Below, one piece after another: positions 15,635 to 24,566 of a stretch of 45,438 bases of DNA. The notes below the pieces were generated by a model that had not been told where the DNA came from, made no database searches, and saw only the letters and a program-made list of their open reading frames with translations. Location of the stretch: assembly GCA_017650905.1 (NCBI GenBank), contig JAGCDZ010000057.1, positions 1 through 45,438 of the forward strand, read 5' to 3'. Position 1 is the stretch's first letter; each line of letters starts with the position of its first letter. This DNA comes from Prevotella sp. (lineage in GTDB: Bacteria; Bacteroidota; Bacteroidia; Bacteroidales; Bacteroidaceae). Both the position numbers and the translations under genes were made by a program.

Positions 15635-16787
15635 ACGTGAGCATTGCATTTTTAATCTTATGGACAACGAACCACGGCAGTAGCGTAAAGCCTATGAGCG
15701 CCACCAGATGGAACCAGGCGTCGATGAGCGGAAAGCCGTTGAAGACGGTAATCTGATAAAGCATATAATAGTGACGCAATGGAAAAAGCCACGTCAGCGC
15801 CTGTATCGGCGTGTCCATACCCATCATGGGGAAAGCAGAGCCAGCCAGCGAGAAACTAAGCACGCCCCACAGCGAGCAGATACTCATGGACATACGCAAC
15901 GACGGCATGAGGCCGAAAATGAAGATGCCAAAGCCTATGGAGGCGATTACCTGAAGCAAGGCCAGCAGGACGATAGTCCACACACCCCCTTCGTGAGCGA
16001 AATGGAGCACGTTGTAAATATAGAACTCATAGAAGAAAATCAGCACAAGGAACACGAGCACGTGAGGCAGGAATTTCCCTAATATCGCAACAATGATATT
16101 GCTTTCGGCTTTCGCCATCCACTCCTTGCTGCGATTGAACTTCAGTTCCATACCGAGGGAATAGGCCGAGATGAGGAACATGAAGAGCATCATCACACCA
16201 GGAACGAAAACGGTAGAAAGATAAATGTTATAGTTGCTCCAGGGATTAGCAATCTGATGCAGGTCGATACGGACCGGTTGCAGAAAGGTCTGTATCTGCC
16301 CTGGCGTAAAGCCCTTGGCACGCATCGTAGCCTGTCCCACTGCCGCTGAACCCAGCGAGGCGATGGTCTTCAGATCCTTCATCACCATGGATCCTGCCGC
16401 CAGTGAGATATTACTATAATAGAAGGAGACCTTCGGACGACGGGCGGAAAGAAGTTTTTCAGTAGTACCTTTGGGAAAATAAAGAAATCCGTATATCTCA
16501 TTCTCCTGTATGGCGTGACGAGCCTCAGCGACGGAAGCATAATGTGCCACCACATGGGAGCTCTGGAAACCATCAAGACGACGAGCCAATGCCCGCGAAG
16601 TTGAGGTATTGTCGAGGTCGACCACTCCCACCGGTAACTCCTGAGGCACGCCTTCATCCAGCAGAGTGGTGAAGAACAGCATTGTCAATATAGGAAACAC
16701 GAGCATACAGCACAGATAGATAGGATTCTTAGTCAGAATCTTCATCTCGCGTTTCGCGATGGTCCATATATTACAAAGGTATCTCAC
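15618..16787 (-). CDS. ABC-2 type transporter permease (first of two)
   Basis: A 389-residue permease with the same architecture: AKREMKILTKNPIYLCCMLVFPILTMLFF as first helix, an extracytoplasmic domain with PVGVVDLDNTSTSRALARRL, and five or six C-terminal helices. The start is a GTG at 16787, the earliest possible codon because an in-frame stop lies just upstream. An ATG at 16745 would remove part of the first helix. The GTG lies inside a heptamer array that also supplies the stop of the preceding HlyD-like gene. Paired with the overlapping second permease. Confidence 0.88.
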   Translation of the reverse strand: MRYLCNIWTIAKREMKILTKNPIYLCCMLVFPILTMLFFTTLLDEGVPQELPVGVVDLDNTSTSRALARRLDGFQSSHVVAHYASVAEARHAIQENEIYGFLYFPKGTTEKLLSARRPKVSFYYSNISLAAGSMVMKDLKTIASLGSAAVGQATMRAKGFTPGQIQTFLQPVRIDLHQIANPWSNYNIYLSTVFVPGVMMLFMFLISAYSLGMELKFNRSKEWMAKAESNIIVAILGKFLPHVLVFLVLIFFYEFYIYNVLHFAHEGGVWTIVLLALLQVIASIGFGIFIFGLMPSLRMSMSICSLWGVLSFSLAGSAFPMMGMDTPIQALTWLFPLRHYYMLYQITVFNGFPLIDAWFHLVALIGFTLLPWFVVHKIKNAMLTYVYIP

Positions 16788-16831
16788 TTCTTACCTTTCA
16801 CCTCTCATTTCTCACCTCTCACTTCTTAATT
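16783..16831. repeat. Heptamer array at the HlyD/permease junction
   Basis: Seven 7-base units in register: CTCACTT, CTTACCT, TTCACCT, CTCATTT, CTCACCT, CTCACTT, CTTAATT. On the minus strand it forms the end of the HlyD-like protein (stop at 16819-16821) and the GTG start of the permease (16785-16787). Confidence 0.8.
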
Positions 16832-17805
16832 ATCAGCGACATGCCAGGACGCAAGCCATCGAGTGTCTCCACAGGACGAGCCTTCACCTCGAAGGTCTTC
16901 AGATCATACTGACCATTGGCCTTCGTGGCCTTCCAGACGGCATACGAGCCCTGATCCTTCAGATAGTAGACTTTCATCTTGATATCTTTATTAAAGGCGG
17001 GCACAAAAGCAGTAAACTCAGAACCGACCTTCATATCGCCCAACTGGTCCTCACGGACATTGAACGTGCCCCACATATCGTCCATCACGGCAATCGACAT
17101 AATGGGAGAGCCTGTGCCTACGAGTTCGCCCACCTTCGGATAGACATCGGCCACCTCACCCTCCTTCTGGGCAATCTGTACGGTCTCATGGATATATGAG
17201 TTGACTTCCTGAACAGCACCCCTGGCACGGCCTACCTGAGCGGCAGCGGCCATCTTATCCTCCATACGGGCACCGTTGACGGCCATATCATATTGACTCT
17301 GAGCAGCCTTCACCTGAGCCTCCATCGCCCTATAATTGGCATAGACCTCATCGCGCTTCTGGGCACTCACCACACCCTCGTCGAATAGACGCTGGATACG
17401 GTTGTACGACTTCTCGGCAATCTCGAAGCCGGCCTTCGCCTGCTGAAGCTGAGAGAAAGCACCCTGGATCTGCTCCTTGCGGGCACCATTCTGGGCCTTC
17501 AGTTCGAGGGCAGCTGCAGCATTCTCCGCACTACGGGCCTGCTCCATCTTGGCACGTACCTCAGGGGCATCGATGATGGCGAGGGTATCGCCGGCTTTCA
17601 CATAGTCGCCCTCTTTAACACGAATCTCAAGAATACGACCAGGCACCTTACTCGAAACACGGTATTCGGATACCTCCACCTGGCCCTGAATCACGTTCGG
17701 CTCACGGTCGAGGGCCAGGAAACCTATCAGAGCCACGATAATGATTACTGCAACAAATCCTGCAATGGCGAGCAGAATGTTGTTATGTTGACTTTTTTCT
17801 GACAT
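16819..17805 (-). CDS. HlyD/EmrA-type membrane-fusion protein
   Basis: Periplasmic adaptor linking an inner-membrane exporter to a TolC-type channel. The 328 residues have one N-terminal membrane anchor (ILLAIAGFVAVIIIVALIGFLAL), a biotinyl/lipoyl-like half (VPGRILEIRVKEGDYVKAGDTLAIID), a coiled-coil hairpin (about 75-190, rich in Ala, Gln and Glu), the second lipoyl half (VADVYPKVGELVGTGSPIMSI) and a beta-barrel domain. Its last codons lie in the heptamer array at 16783-16831. It starts 26 bases after the TolC-like gene. Confidence 0.92.
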   Translation of the reverse strand: MSEKSQHNNILLAIAGFVAVIIIVALIGFLALDREPNVIQGQVEVSEYRVSSKVPGRILEIRVKEGDYVKAGDTLAIIDAPEVRAKMEQARSAENAAAALELKAQNGARKEQIQGAFSQLQQAKAGFEIAEKSYNRIQRLFDEGVVSAQKRDEVYANYRAMEAQVKAAQSQYDMAVNGARMEDKMAAAAQVGRARGAVQEVNSYIHETVQIAQKEGEVADVYPKVGELVGTGSPIMSIAVMDDMWGTFNVREDQLGDMKVGSEFTAFVPAFNKDIKMKVYYLKDQGSYAVWKATKANGQYDLKTFEVKARPVETLDGLRPGMSLIIKK

Positions 17806-17811
17806 AATCTA

Positions 17812-17839
17812 TCTATAAACTAAACTATAAACTACTCTA
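17812..17839. repeat. Heptamer array at the TolC/HlyD junction
   Basis: Four 7-base units: TCTATAA, ACTAAAC, TATAAAC, TACTCTA. The stop codon of the TolC-like gene (17832-17834, minus strand) falls within it. The same words recur at 19335-19362 and 41204-41232. Confidence 0.6.
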
Positions 17840-19334
17840 ACACACCAAGGGATTTCTGAAGGTCGACTTGTGAGAGTTTCACATCAATCTCAGCATCAAT
17901 TTTCTGCGACTGTGCCTGAAGCCAGGCTGTCTGGGCCTCCATCACAGTGGTTGGCGTGATGACACCCTCTTTGAAACCAATGTTTGCCGTACGAAGATTC
18001 TCCTCAGCACAGGCGATATTGCTCTGGGCCATTGTGAGGGTCTTATAGGCCTCGCTCACACGGAAGGTGTTCTGATTCACCTGCAGTTCGATCTTCTCGC
18101 GGGCCTCCTGCAATTCAAGGTTGGCGATAGAGGTAGCACCCTTCGAGGCACGGACCTTATACATCACATCACCCCAGTTCCAGATGGGCACACGCACCAA
18201 CACTCCCACATTCCAGAAACCGCCGAACTTGCGCTGGAAACCGTTGAGCACATTGGGATTGCTCACAGCATAGCCTCCCGTCAGAGCAACCATTGGCAAA
18301 TTGCCGGCCTTCAACACATTCGTCAACTGACGCGACAGCTGCACGCCGTTCTCCAGCATCTTCAACTCAGGGCGGTTATACATTGCAGTGGTTTCATCGA
18401 ATATCTTGACTGTTTCTTCTAAAGCGATATTCTCAGCATCCTCATCAGCCAGAGTGATATCTTCCTTCACAGGCAGGCCGATCGTCTGGCAAAGCAGCAT
18501 CTTGGCGAGTACCAACCCGTCATTCACTTTCTGCAGCGTCATCTCGGCTTCATTGAGCTTCACGTCGACAGAGAGGCCGTCGCTACGAGTAGCCACACCC
18601 TCATCGATCATCTTATGCACATCGTCGTTCAACTTCTTCAGTAAGTCGAGATAACCTTCTGCCAACTTCTGTTTGTGCTTCAGCGACACTACCAGCCAGT
18701 AGGCTTTGTCGGTAGAATAAATGGTTGACTGACGGACGGCCTCAGCAGAATTACGCTGCATATCCTCGTTGATGTCTGCCATCTTATTCATGGCGATGAG
18801 ACTACCGCCTAGATAGACGGGCTGCACCAACATCACAGTACCTGCAAACAGATGACGGGTGTCCGTATCAAGGGCATCCACCAGCCCGTCGCCAAGCGAA
18901 TTGAGATTGGCAGCAAGACCTTGCAGTGTCTGACCTGACGCCATCTTCAGGGTCTCAAGACTGAGTCCCATCGCGCCCAATATGGCTCCTATATTCTCCA
19001 TTGGCAGGACAGACGTAGCCTTTGAGATGCCATTCTGGAAATCCGACATTGTCGTCGTTCCCAGATTGCTGAGCGTCGATTTCTGGTCATCGCTAAGGAG
19101 CTCAATCTGCCGGCTGGTATATTGATATGTACCAAGCGCACTCACGTGAGGCAGATATTTCGTCCGTGCCGACTTCCTGACGTTCATCGCCACATCCTGC
19201 TTCACCTTCGAGATGCCCACCTGCTTGTTGTTGCGCAATGCCATCGCACGGCAACTGTCGAGTGACAGCAGCCTTTGTGCACTGACAGGCATCACCGTTC
19301 CTGCAAGCAGAATTAATCCAACAAATCTATTCAT
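17832..19334 (-). CDS. TolC-family outer-membrane efflux channel
   Basis: A 500-residue outer-membrane factor. MNRFVGLILLAGTVMPVSAQ is a signal peptide. The mature start LLSLDSCRAMALRNNKQVGISKVKQD and the second-repeat motifs (LKMLENGVQLSRQLTNVLKAGNLPMVALTGGY and NIGFKEGVITPTTVMEAQTAWLQAQ) are typical of the OEP domain, which trimerises into a channel-tunnel. It should serve the HlyD-like and ABC-2 permease products encoded downstream. An Ala/Leu/Gly-rich insertion of about 60 residues in the first repeat (VLPMENIGAILGAMGLSLETL...) is longer than usual for TolC. Confidence 0.9.
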   Translation of the reverse strand: MNRFVGLILLAGTVMPVSAQRLLSLDSCRAMALRNNKQVGISKVKQDVAMNVRKSARTKYLPHVSALGTYQYTSRQIELLSDDQKSTLSNLGTTTMSDFQNGISKATSVLPMENIGAILGAMGLSLETLKMASGQTLQGLAANLNSLGDGLVDALDTDTRHLFAGTVMLVQPVYLGGSLIAMNKMADINEDMQRNSAEAVRQSTIYSTDKAYWLVVSLKHKQKLAEGYLDLLKKLNDDVHKMIDEGVATRSDGLSVDVKLNEAEMTLQKVNDGLVLAKMLLCQTIGLPVKEDITLADEDAENIALEETVKIFDETTAMYNRPELKMLENGVQLSRQLTNVLKAGNLPMVALTGGYAVSNPNVLNGFQRKFGGFWNVGVLVRVPIWNWGDVMYKVRASKGATSIANLELQEAREKIELQVNQNTFRVSEAYKTLTMAQSNIACAEENLRTANIGFKEGVITPTTVMEAQTAWLQAQSQKIDAEIDVKLSQVDLQKSLGVLE

Positions 19335-19362
19335 CTATAAACTGTAAACTATAAACTTACTC
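19335..19362. repeat. Heptamer array at the coiled-coil/TolC junction
   Basis: Four 7-base units: CTATAAA, CTGTAAA, CTATAAA, CTTACTC. The stop codon of the coiled-coil gene (19357-19359, minus strand) is inside the array, and the ATG of the TolC-like gene (19334) touches its edge. Confidence 0.65.
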
Positions 19363-20229
19363 AAAGTTAAACGTTCTTGATCCGATCATATTACCATCAG
19401 CAAAGATGGAAACACGGTACTGACCACCCTCGAGCATCTGGGAGACATTCCAGAACGTTGCCACGCTCACTTCCTCGCCAGAATACTCAATGGTCTTCTT
19501 CATAGAATACTCCAGATTGCGGTTCTCATAGGCGAACGATCCGCCGCCGCTGAGGGTATTACCACCAGGATTCTGGATGCGCACATAGATAGTTCGATTA
19601 CCATTCGATGCTGTCACATTCTTAGTGATGGTGAAGTTCACCTGCATCTTCTTGGTGTCCTTTAATTTCTTAGTTGGTTTGTCACGCTTATTCAGAAGTG
19701 AGAGGCTGATATTCGTCGCATCGAGCTGGGCAGCAATCGCCACTTTCTCCGATAGCGAAGCCTTCTCACTGCTCAGACCTGCAATCTGGGAGTTGCGCTC
19801 TTCGAGAACCGCATTTACACGGCTATTCTCCTTCTTCAGACTCTCATTCAAACGATTCAGGGAATCCACCTGGATAATATAGCTGCGGAGCACCTCACGC
19901 ACTGTAGCAAGTTCTTTCTTCAGACGGGTAATCTCACGAGCATCGTCAGCCTTCACCTTCTTCAATTCTTCAAGAAGTTTCTGAGTCTTCATCTGCTCCT
20001 GTGTCAACTGCTCCACGATAGAATCGTTGTTGATCTGGGTCTTCATCTCGCTATATTGCAGGGCAAAACGCTCGTATTCATTTTCCATCTCCTGCTTGTC
20101 GAGTTCTGCCAGTTCCTGCATATCGCGGTTTACCTGCTTCTGTTCCTCAAGGTTCTTGAAGAGGTAGGCCAAACCGCCTATCAGGGCCAGAATCACCAGA
20201 ATCAATGGTATTAAAATCTTCTTTTTCAT
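19357..20229 (-). CDS. Membrane-anchored coiled-coil protein, unknown function
   Basis: A 290-residue protein in three parts. A single N-terminal membrane helix (ILIPLILVILALIGGLAYLF) comes first. A long heptad-repeat coiled coil follows (about 28-165, rich in Glu, Lys, Leu and Gln). The C-terminal beta domain of about 100 residues (MQVNFTITKNVTASNGNRTIYVRIQNPGG...GGQYRVSIFADGNMIGSRTFNF) resembles an Ig-like/fibronectin fold. It is encoded between the STAS protein and the TolC-like channel on one strand, so it may organise or sense the exporter, but I know no characterised relative. Confidence 0.7.
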   Translation of the reverse strand: MKKKILIPLILVILALIGGLAYLFKNLEEQKQVNRDMQELAELDKQEMENEYERFALQYSEMKTQINNDSIVEQLTQEQMKTQKLLEELKKVKADDAREITRLKKELATVREVLRSYIIQVDSLNRLNESLKKENSRVNAVLEERNSQIAGLSSEKASLSEKVAIAAQLDATNISLSLLNKRDKPTKKLKDTKKMQVNFTITKNVTASNGNRTIYVRIQNPGGNTLSGGGSFAYENRNLEYSMKKTIEYSGEEVSVATFWNVSQMLEGGQYRVSIFADGNMIGSRTFNFE

Positions 20230-20314
20230 GCTGAATGCTTATTATCATGCAAAATTTGTCCGGATGCCGACAATCGCCACCAAGACAAAGCTAAAGGGTA
20301 TCAATGAAGTTATC

Positions 20315-20620
20315 TTACTTGAATTCAAAAAGACTCGTAAAGCCAGTTATCGTAAACACATCTTTCAACTCATTGCTCATACCTGTGATACAAACCTTGC
20401 TTCCCTTTGGCTTGGCAGCTTTCAGGACACCCAAGAACAGGCGCAGACCACTCGAAGAGATAAAATCCAGCTTCGAGCAGTCGAAAACAATATTTTTGCC
20501 TTCACAATCGTAGAGTGGTTGCAACTCTTTTTCCGTCACCGCAGCAGCGGCTGTATCAAGACGTCCCTCCAATACGGCAACTAAGTTGCCGTCTTGCTGT
20601 AGAATGGTAGTTTTCATCAT
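20315..20620 (-). CDS. STAS-domain anti-sigma-factor antagonist-like protein
   Basis: A 101-residue single STAS domain like SpoIIAA/RsbV. These proteins bind an anti-sigma (or other) kinase when unphosphorylated and are released when a conserved Ser is phosphorylated. That site is Ser56 in LDFISSSGLRLFLG. The start has two adjacent ATGs (20620, 20617). A -7-like TAACTTTG lies at 20652-20659. It opens the minus-strand run leading into the exporter operon and is divergent from the ABCG-like gene. An RsbW-like kinase lies 4 kb away (24567-24980), so a partner-switching pair is plausible. Confidence 0.88.
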   Translation of the reverse strand: MMKTTILQQDGNLVAVLEGRLDTAAAAVTEKELQPLYDCEGKNIVFDCSKLDFISSSGLRLFLGVLKAAKPKGSKVCITGMSNELKDVFTITGFTSLFEFK

Positions 20621-20651
20621 ATTTTCACAATAATTTCTTCTATTTTTGCTG

Positions 20652-20659
20652 CAAAGTTA
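20652..20659 (-). promoter_or_regulatory. -7 element of the STAS gene
   Basis: TAACTTTG on the minus strand fits TAnnTTTG. I find no good TTTG at the right distance upstream. Confidence 0.4.
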
Positions 20660-20744
20660 GGAAAAATACAGCATGTTATTCCATTGTTCAAAAACAATTA
20701 TTGTTTTTTAACTTACATTTAAGAACAACTTTCGATTTATTTCG

Positions 20745-20752
20745 TATCTTTG
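20745..20752 (+). promoter_or_regulatory. -7 element of the ABCG-like transporter gene
   Basis: TATCTTTG at 20745-20752, 18 bases before the ATG. The -33 TTTG is not evident, so the promoter may need an activator. Confidence 0.5.
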
Positions 20753-20770
20753 CAACCAATTTAAACGAAG

Positions 20771-23668
20771 ATGACAGACATCATACTTTCCAGTTTCCTT
20801 AGCTTATTCGCATTGTTTGGCAAGGAGGAAAAGGTCGATGAAGCTCGGGCAAGGAATCTGCTCGAGGATTATCTTCGTCATCATTTCGGTATCCGAAAGA
20901 TCAACACCTACCTCGGCCTTTATCTCGATATGCGAGGGGTTTACGAGATGAGCGACGACCTGGATACTGAGACCATCGTGGCTTCTATCTGCGACAATCT
21001 GCATGGCAAGATCCGCGCCTCAGAAGAAGCGATGCTGTTGTTGCGCATCATGGAGTTCTGTGGTGCCAAAGGTGACAATATCCACTCCATGTTCAAAATC
21101 ATGGCCGAGAAGTTCAATGTGCCTCAGACACTGTTCAACGACTTTGTCGACTTTGTCAGCGACAAGGCTTCCGACCGTGTGATGCTGCTCCAGCCCGAAG
21201 GTTTCGACGGACAGCTCAAGACCATGCTTCTTTCCACGACAGGCACGCTGATCTTCACCTATAACGGCGACGACAAAGTGCTGCTCAACGATGTACCGGT
21301 TCTCCCAGGTGCTTATCAGGTATGGCTGCAAAGCAGTGTGCTAAAAGGAAAGAACGGTCATCCAGTTTACTACTCCTCTATCCTGGCTGAATACAACAAA
21401 AAGAACGGCAAGGGCGAGGAAGACAGTCGGCAGGTGGAGTTCAGCGGTAGGAATATCAATTTCCGCTTCCCCAACAGCGACAATGGTATGCACAACCTGA
21501 ATTTCACCCTGCACAGTGGCGAACTGCTGGCCATTATGGGCGGCTCAGGTACAGGCAAGACCACCCTGCTCTCCATCCTCAATGGCAGTCTGATTCCCCA
21601 GGAGGGGCATATCACCATCAACGGCCACGACATTTCTGAGCAGAAGGCCAAGGACCTGATAGGCTTTGTGCCTCAGGACGATCTGCTGATAGAGGAACTG
21701 ACGGTTTATCAGAACCTATACTATACAGCCAAACTCTGTTTCGCCAGTCTTTCTGAGGAACAGATTGACCGTCGTGTCATGAAAATCCTCAAGGACCTCG
21801 GTCTCGATGCATCCAAGGATCTCAAGGTGGGTTCAGCCATCAACAAATATATCTCCGGCGGTCAGCGCAAACGACTCAACATCGCTTTGGAACTGATTCG
21901 CGAACCTGCTGTTCTTTTCCTCGATGAACCCACATCCGGTTTGTCATCTGCAGATACGGAGAAGGTCATCAACCTGTTGAAGGAGCAGACCTACAAGGGC
22001 AAACTGGTGGTGGTCAACATCCACCAACCATCCAGCGATGTCTATAAGCTCTTCGACCGTCTGTGGCTGTTGGACAAGGGCGGTTATCCTGTCTTCGACG
22101 GCAACCCCATCGATGCCATCACCTACTTTAAAAGTGCAGCCAACTATGCCGATGCAGAGACGAGTGCCTGTCCAACCTGTGGCAATGTCAATCCTGAGAT
22201 TGTGTTGAACATCATCGACGAAAAGGCCATCAACAATACAGGTGAAACGTCTGATGCCCGCAAGATGACGCCCCAAGAATGGCATGAGCTTTATCTGAAG
22301 CACCAGCCAAAGTTCTCAAAGCCTAACGTTAGCGAAGTGCCTGCCTCCGACCTGAAGAAGCCTGACAAGCTTACTCAGTTCATCATCTTCCTGTGCCGTA
22401 ACTTCAAAACAAAGATTACCAACATACAGTATCTTTGCATCGCGCTTTTGGAAGCCCCTGTGCTGGCCATCATCTGCGCATTGCTCACCCGCTATGCCCC
22501 ACCAGAGGGCTACACCGTTATGGACAACAAGAATCTGGTGAGCTATTTCTTTATGGCTGTTATCGTGGCCACCTTCATCGGCATGAGCGGCAGTGCTGAG
22601 GAAATCATCAAGGACCGTGCCCTTCTGAAGCGCGAAAAGTTCCTCCAGCTCTCCTACGGCAGTTATATCTGGTCAAAGATTGTATTTATGGCAGGGGTGT
22701 CGCTGATACAGACCTTCCTGTTTATCCTGATAGGCAACTCTATTATGGGACTGGGGCTCTTCGGCACCTGGTGGCTCATCCTTTTTGCTACCGCATTCCT
22801 GGCCAATCTCACAGGACTGCTCCTATCGCAATGTCTCAGCTCAATCGTGTCCATCTACATCAGCATCCCCATTTTGTTGATCCCACAGATTCTGCTCTGC
22901 GGACTGGTGGTGAGCTTCTCTGACCTGACACCTAAGAGCACTACTGGCAATGTGCCGTTTATAGGCGATCTGATTCCCTCACGCTGGAGCTATGAGGCAC
23001 TGGCTGTGACATCGTTCACAGATAATAAGTATGAGAAGCCCTTCTTCAAACTCGACAAGGCCAGACAGGAAAATCAGCTCTACAATCTCGGTTTCCTCTA
23101 TGAGCTGCAATCGCAATTGCAGACCATGAACGATGAGAAGAAACAGGGCAAGGAGGTTAATCCGGCTCACCTTAGCATCATCAACACCAACCTGCCCGTG
23201 CTCTCTGAATTCTGTGGCATGGCGCCTTATACCGGCGATGGCTCCTATCAGTCCTTATATGACTATATGAAGGAGGCCGAGAAGATCTTGGGCAAACGAG
23301 GCAATGATTTCACCCTCCAGAAGGATGCTATGATTTCCACAATCGTCAAGGCACAAGGCAAGGACGACTTCCTGGAACTGAAGAAGAACAACTACAATAT
23401 CAAGTTGGAGGAGTTCGTGACAGGCGCAGACCAGCGACGGATGGTAGACATCGTCGACAACTATCTGGTACCTCGCACTGGCATCATTTATCTGACGCCA
23501 CACAACAAATTGGGGCGTGCTCCGTTCTATAGTAGTGAAAAGGTCTTCGGCAGCTGGCATATCAAGACCCTCTGGTTCAATCTGGGTGTCATACTCCTGA
23601 TGAGTATCATCGCCATTATCCTGCTACTGACAGACTGTCCAGGGAAATATATGAGAAAAGAACAGTGA
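20771..23668 (+). CDS. ABCG-type half transporter with N-terminal accessory domain
   Basis: A 965-residue protein with ATPase before membrane domain, the ABCG order. Residues 1-130 are an all-helical acidic domain, possibly TerB-like (FCGAKGDNIHSMFKIMAEKF); 140-215 a small beta domain. The ABC domain follows: Walker A GGSGTGKTT (257-265), signature ISGGQRKR (361-368), Walker B VLFLDEPTSG (381-390), H-loop His418. A CPTCGN segment (467-472) may bind metal. Membrane helices cluster at about 560-760, interrupted by a long C-terminal hydrophilic region (about 765-925), and one last helix precedes the end. Substrate unknown. The gene is flanked by a STAS protein and an RsbW-like kinase on the other strand. 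Confidence 0.85.
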   Translation: MTDIILSSFLSLFALFGKEEKVDEARARNLLEDYLRHHFGIRKINTYLGLYLDMRGVYEMSDDLDTETIVASICDNLHGKIRASEEAMLLLRIMEFCGAKGDNIHSMFKIMAEKFNVPQTLFNDFVDFVSDKASDRVMLLQPEGFDGQLKTMLLSTTGTLIFTYNGDDKVLLNDVPVLPGAYQVWLQSSVLKGKNGHPVYYSSILAEYNKKNGKGEEDSRQVEFSGRNINFRFPNSDNGMHNLNFTLHSGELLAIMGGSGTGKTTLLSILNGSLIPQEGHITINGHDISEQKAKDLIGFVPQDDLLIEELTVYQNLYYTAKLCFASLSEEQIDRRVMKILKDLGLDASKDLKVGSAINKYISGGQRKRLNIALELIREPAVLFLDEPTSGLSSADTEKVINLLKEQTYKGKLVVVNIHQPSSDVYKLFDRLWLLDKGGYPVFDGNPIDAITYFKSAANYADAETSACPTCGNVNPEIVLNIIDEKAINNTGETSDARKMTPQEWHELYLKHQPKFSKPNVSEVPASDLKKPDKLTQFIIFLCRNFKTKITNIQYLCIALLEAPVLAIICALLTRYAPPEGYTVMDNKNLVSYFFMAVIVATFIGMSGSAEEIIKDRALLKREKFLQLSYGSYIWSKIVFMAGVSLIQTFLFILIGNSIMGLGLFGTWWLILFATAFLANLTGLLLSQCLSSIVSIYISIPILLIPQILLCGLVVSFSDLTPKSTTGNVPFIGDLIPSRWSYEALAVTSFTDNKYEKPFFKLDKARQENQLYNLGFLYELQSQLQTMNDEKKQGKEVNPAHLSIINTNLPVLSEFCGMAPYTGDGSYQSLYDYMKEAEKILGKRGNDFTLQKDAMISTIVKAQGKDDFLELKKNNYNIKLEEFVTGADQRRMVDIVDNYLVPRTGIIYLTPHNKLGRAPFYSSEKVFGSWHIKTLWFNLGVILLMSIIAIILLLTDCPGKYMRKEQ

Positions 23669-23712
23669 TCATTATACAATTTTATTAATAACAAACAAAA
23701 CAAAAAAACAAA

Positions 23713-24516
23713 ATGAAGAAAATTACATTTTTCGCTGTAGTAATTGCAGCAATGGCTTTCACCGCATGTGGAGGAAACAAGAGTGCACAACCCGCAGAAG
23801 AAGTCGATTCTATCAAGGTTTTCGAGCAGGAGCAAGTTGAGGCAAAGATCAAGTTGGAGCTTGACAGCCTCGCCGCTGAAGTAGGCAGACTGAAGAATCT
23901 GCCCATCGTGCAGTCTGGAGAGAATGGTGTTCAGCTGACCGCTGAGGAGAAGCAGGTTAAGCCCGACTATCTGCTGGCTCCCGCTGTAGCCGAGGATGCT
24001 GCCACCCTGGCTGAGAAGTATCGTATTCTGAGCGCCCTGAGCGTTGACAAGAGCATTGCAAAGCTGTATGAGATGCCTACAGAGGAGTATGAGGCTGCCA
24101 TTACTAAGCTGGCTGCTGACATCGACGATCCTTCGTTCAAGGTTCTCGACGACACATCTACCATCTATGAGACTGGTCAGAAGCTCTATGACGCCATGAA
24201 TGAGAATGGCCGCATCAACTACTTCTGGCAGATTGTGGCTTCTTCACTCGTGGAGGAGATCTACGTTATCTCTCAGAACACCGACAAGTTCATCACCGCT
24301 TTCGACGATGACTCTGCTGCCAACGTTACTTTCCGTATCGTGCTGCTGTCTGACGCCGTATCTCGTCTGGCCAATTATGACCCCGAGTTTGAGCCTGTTG
24401 CCAACGCCGTCGAGGCTCTGTCTCCGCTGAATGCTATTTCTGTCGACCAGCTGAAGTCTCAGTTGGAAGAGGCTAAGGAGAAGATTGCCGAGGCTCGTGC
24501 AAATCTGCTGAAATAA
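23713..24516 (+). CDS. Lipoprotein of unknown function
   Basis: A 267-residue lipoprotein. MKKITFFAVVIAAMAFTAC ends in a lipobox (FTAC), followed by GGNKSAQPAEEVDS. The mature protein is mostly helical and acidic with few aromatics (for example EEYEAAITKLAADIDD, LSPLNAISVDQLKSQLEEAKEKIAEARANL), suggesting a helical bundle or coiled coil. The codons look highly optimised (GCT, AAG, GAG, CTG), often a sign of strong expression. It follows the ABCG-like gene by 44 bases and is closed by a strong terminator. I do not recognise the family. Confidence 0.75.
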   Translation: MKKITFFAVVIAAMAFTACGGNKSAQPAEEVDSIKVFEQEQVEAKIKLELDSLAAEVGRLKNLPIVQSGENGVQLTAEEKQVKPDYLLAPAVAEDAATLAEKYRILSALSVDKSIAKLYEMPTEEYEAAITKLAADIDDPSFKVLDDTSTIYETGQKLYDAMNENGRINYFWQIVASSLVEEIYVISQNTDKFITAFDDDSAANVTFRIVLLSDAVSRLANYDPEFEPVANAVEALSPLNAISVDQLKSQLEEAKEKIAEARANLLK

Positions 24517-24532
24517 GAAAAGCAATTCCCCA

Positions 24533-24564
24533 AAAAATCCCTCGCCGATTGGCGGGGGATTTTT
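24533..24564. terminator. Bidirectional intrinsic terminator
   Basis: A-tract, stem AATCCCTCGCC / GGCGGGGGATT with a GATT loop, then a T-run. It lies between convergent genes (lipoprotein and RsbW-like kinase) and can serve both. Confidence 0.9.
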
Positions 24565-24566
24565 TT

